Positions 63,811-64,000 of a stretch of DNA of 64,000 nt are shown here, in pieces. How positions within the stretch are numbered: position 1 is the first letter of the stretch; every line of letters begins with the position of its first letter. Origin of the DNA: Metopolophium dirhodum (lineage: Eukaryota; Arthropoda; Insecta; Hemiptera; Aphididae). A model generated the notes under the pieces. It made no database searches. It was not told where the DNA came from and saw only the letters and a program-made list of their open reading frames with translations. Position numbers and translations under genes: made by a program. The stretch spans positions 21,266,001-21,330,000 of the forward strand of contig NC_083562.1 of NCBI RefSeq assembly GCF_019925205.1, written 5' to 3'.

Positions 63811-64000
63811 GATTTTAGATTCTGAGTGGAACGATAAATGTATTGATTCTACAATGATGTGTGTGTTTTTTATTTTTTATTTTTTTTTGTGTCTGTGTAC
63901 ACTATAAGTAGTCGAAATAATACTTCGATTTTCAACTTCAGTATGTTGTTCGATTAGAAAGTGAATATTGTTGGTGCATTGAGGAGGTCAAAATTTAAAA
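63811..64000 (+). repeat. GATTCTGAG-family repeat, start of a copy running off the window
   Basis: Begins GATTTTAGATTCTGAGTGGA and follows the 10.8-kb copy (ACAATGATGTGTGT, TTGATTAGAAAGTGAAT-like block) to the window edge. Confidence 0.85.

Noticed and set aside
1..64000. CRISPR arrays, bacterial operons or prophage
   Set aside because: No regularly spaced repeats with unique spacers; spliced genes and hAT elements show eukaryotic nuclear DNA.

Overview
This window looks like nuclear DNA of an aphid or a close hemipteran relative. It is very AT-rich, has canonical GT-AG introns, many short inverted-repeat elements and scattered TAGGTACCTA-type palindromes, and a short CCTAA-type (insect telomere) tract. 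Most of it is intron or intergenic sequence with decayed transposons. Species-level assignment is an inference. I found no CRISPR array, operon or recognisable RNA gene.

Three protein-coding genes can be assembled exon by exon with consistent reading phase. (1) The 3' part of METTL3 (IME4), the catalytic subunit of the m6A mRNA methyltransferase, lies on the plus strand at 3-2293. It keeps two CCCH zinc fingers and the DPPW catalytic motif, and its first intron in the window is a 72-nt intron that stays open in frame. (2) A secreted protein with nine Kazal protease-inhibitor domains lies on the minus strand. Eight exons sit between 3307 and 9731, and a signal-peptide exon lies 21 kb upstream at 30764-30833. 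The predicted product is 506 residues and the gene spans about 27.5 kb. It is convergent with METTL3. (3) A 603-residue coiled-coil protein that I cannot name lies on the minus strand in four coding exons (38358-40606).

The rest is repeats. Two internally deleted hAT transposons still have terminal repeats and 8-bp target duplications (20416-21526 and 59804-60634), and both carry broken transposase remnants. There are several short hAT-type and TATACAGAGTGT-type inverted-repeat elements, one SINE-like insertion with a 13-bp target duplication (33068-33240), a non-LTR reverse-transcriptase relic (about 48430-48860), and an abundant AT-rich family with GATTCTGAG ends present in at least seven copies, including an inverted pair at 53.1-55.7 kb and a copy nested in a 1.8-kb foldback at 61.5-63.3 kb.

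Layout: 1-2.3 kb METTL3; 2.3-3.3 kb convergent intergenic; 3.3-9.7 kb Kazal exons with repeat-laden introns; 9.7-30.8 kb Kazal intron 1, holding a hAT, MITEs, GC-richer islands and a possible TATA promoter with a tiny first exon on the opposite strand; 30.8-38.3 kb Kazal 5' flank, SINE, a hairpin and a MITE; 38.3-40.8 kb coiled-coil gene; 40.8-64 kb no gene that I can support. METTL3 (nuclear RNA modification), the Kazal protein (secreted inhibitor) and the coiled-coil protein do not form a shared pathway; ordinary eukaryotic gene spacing explains their proximity.
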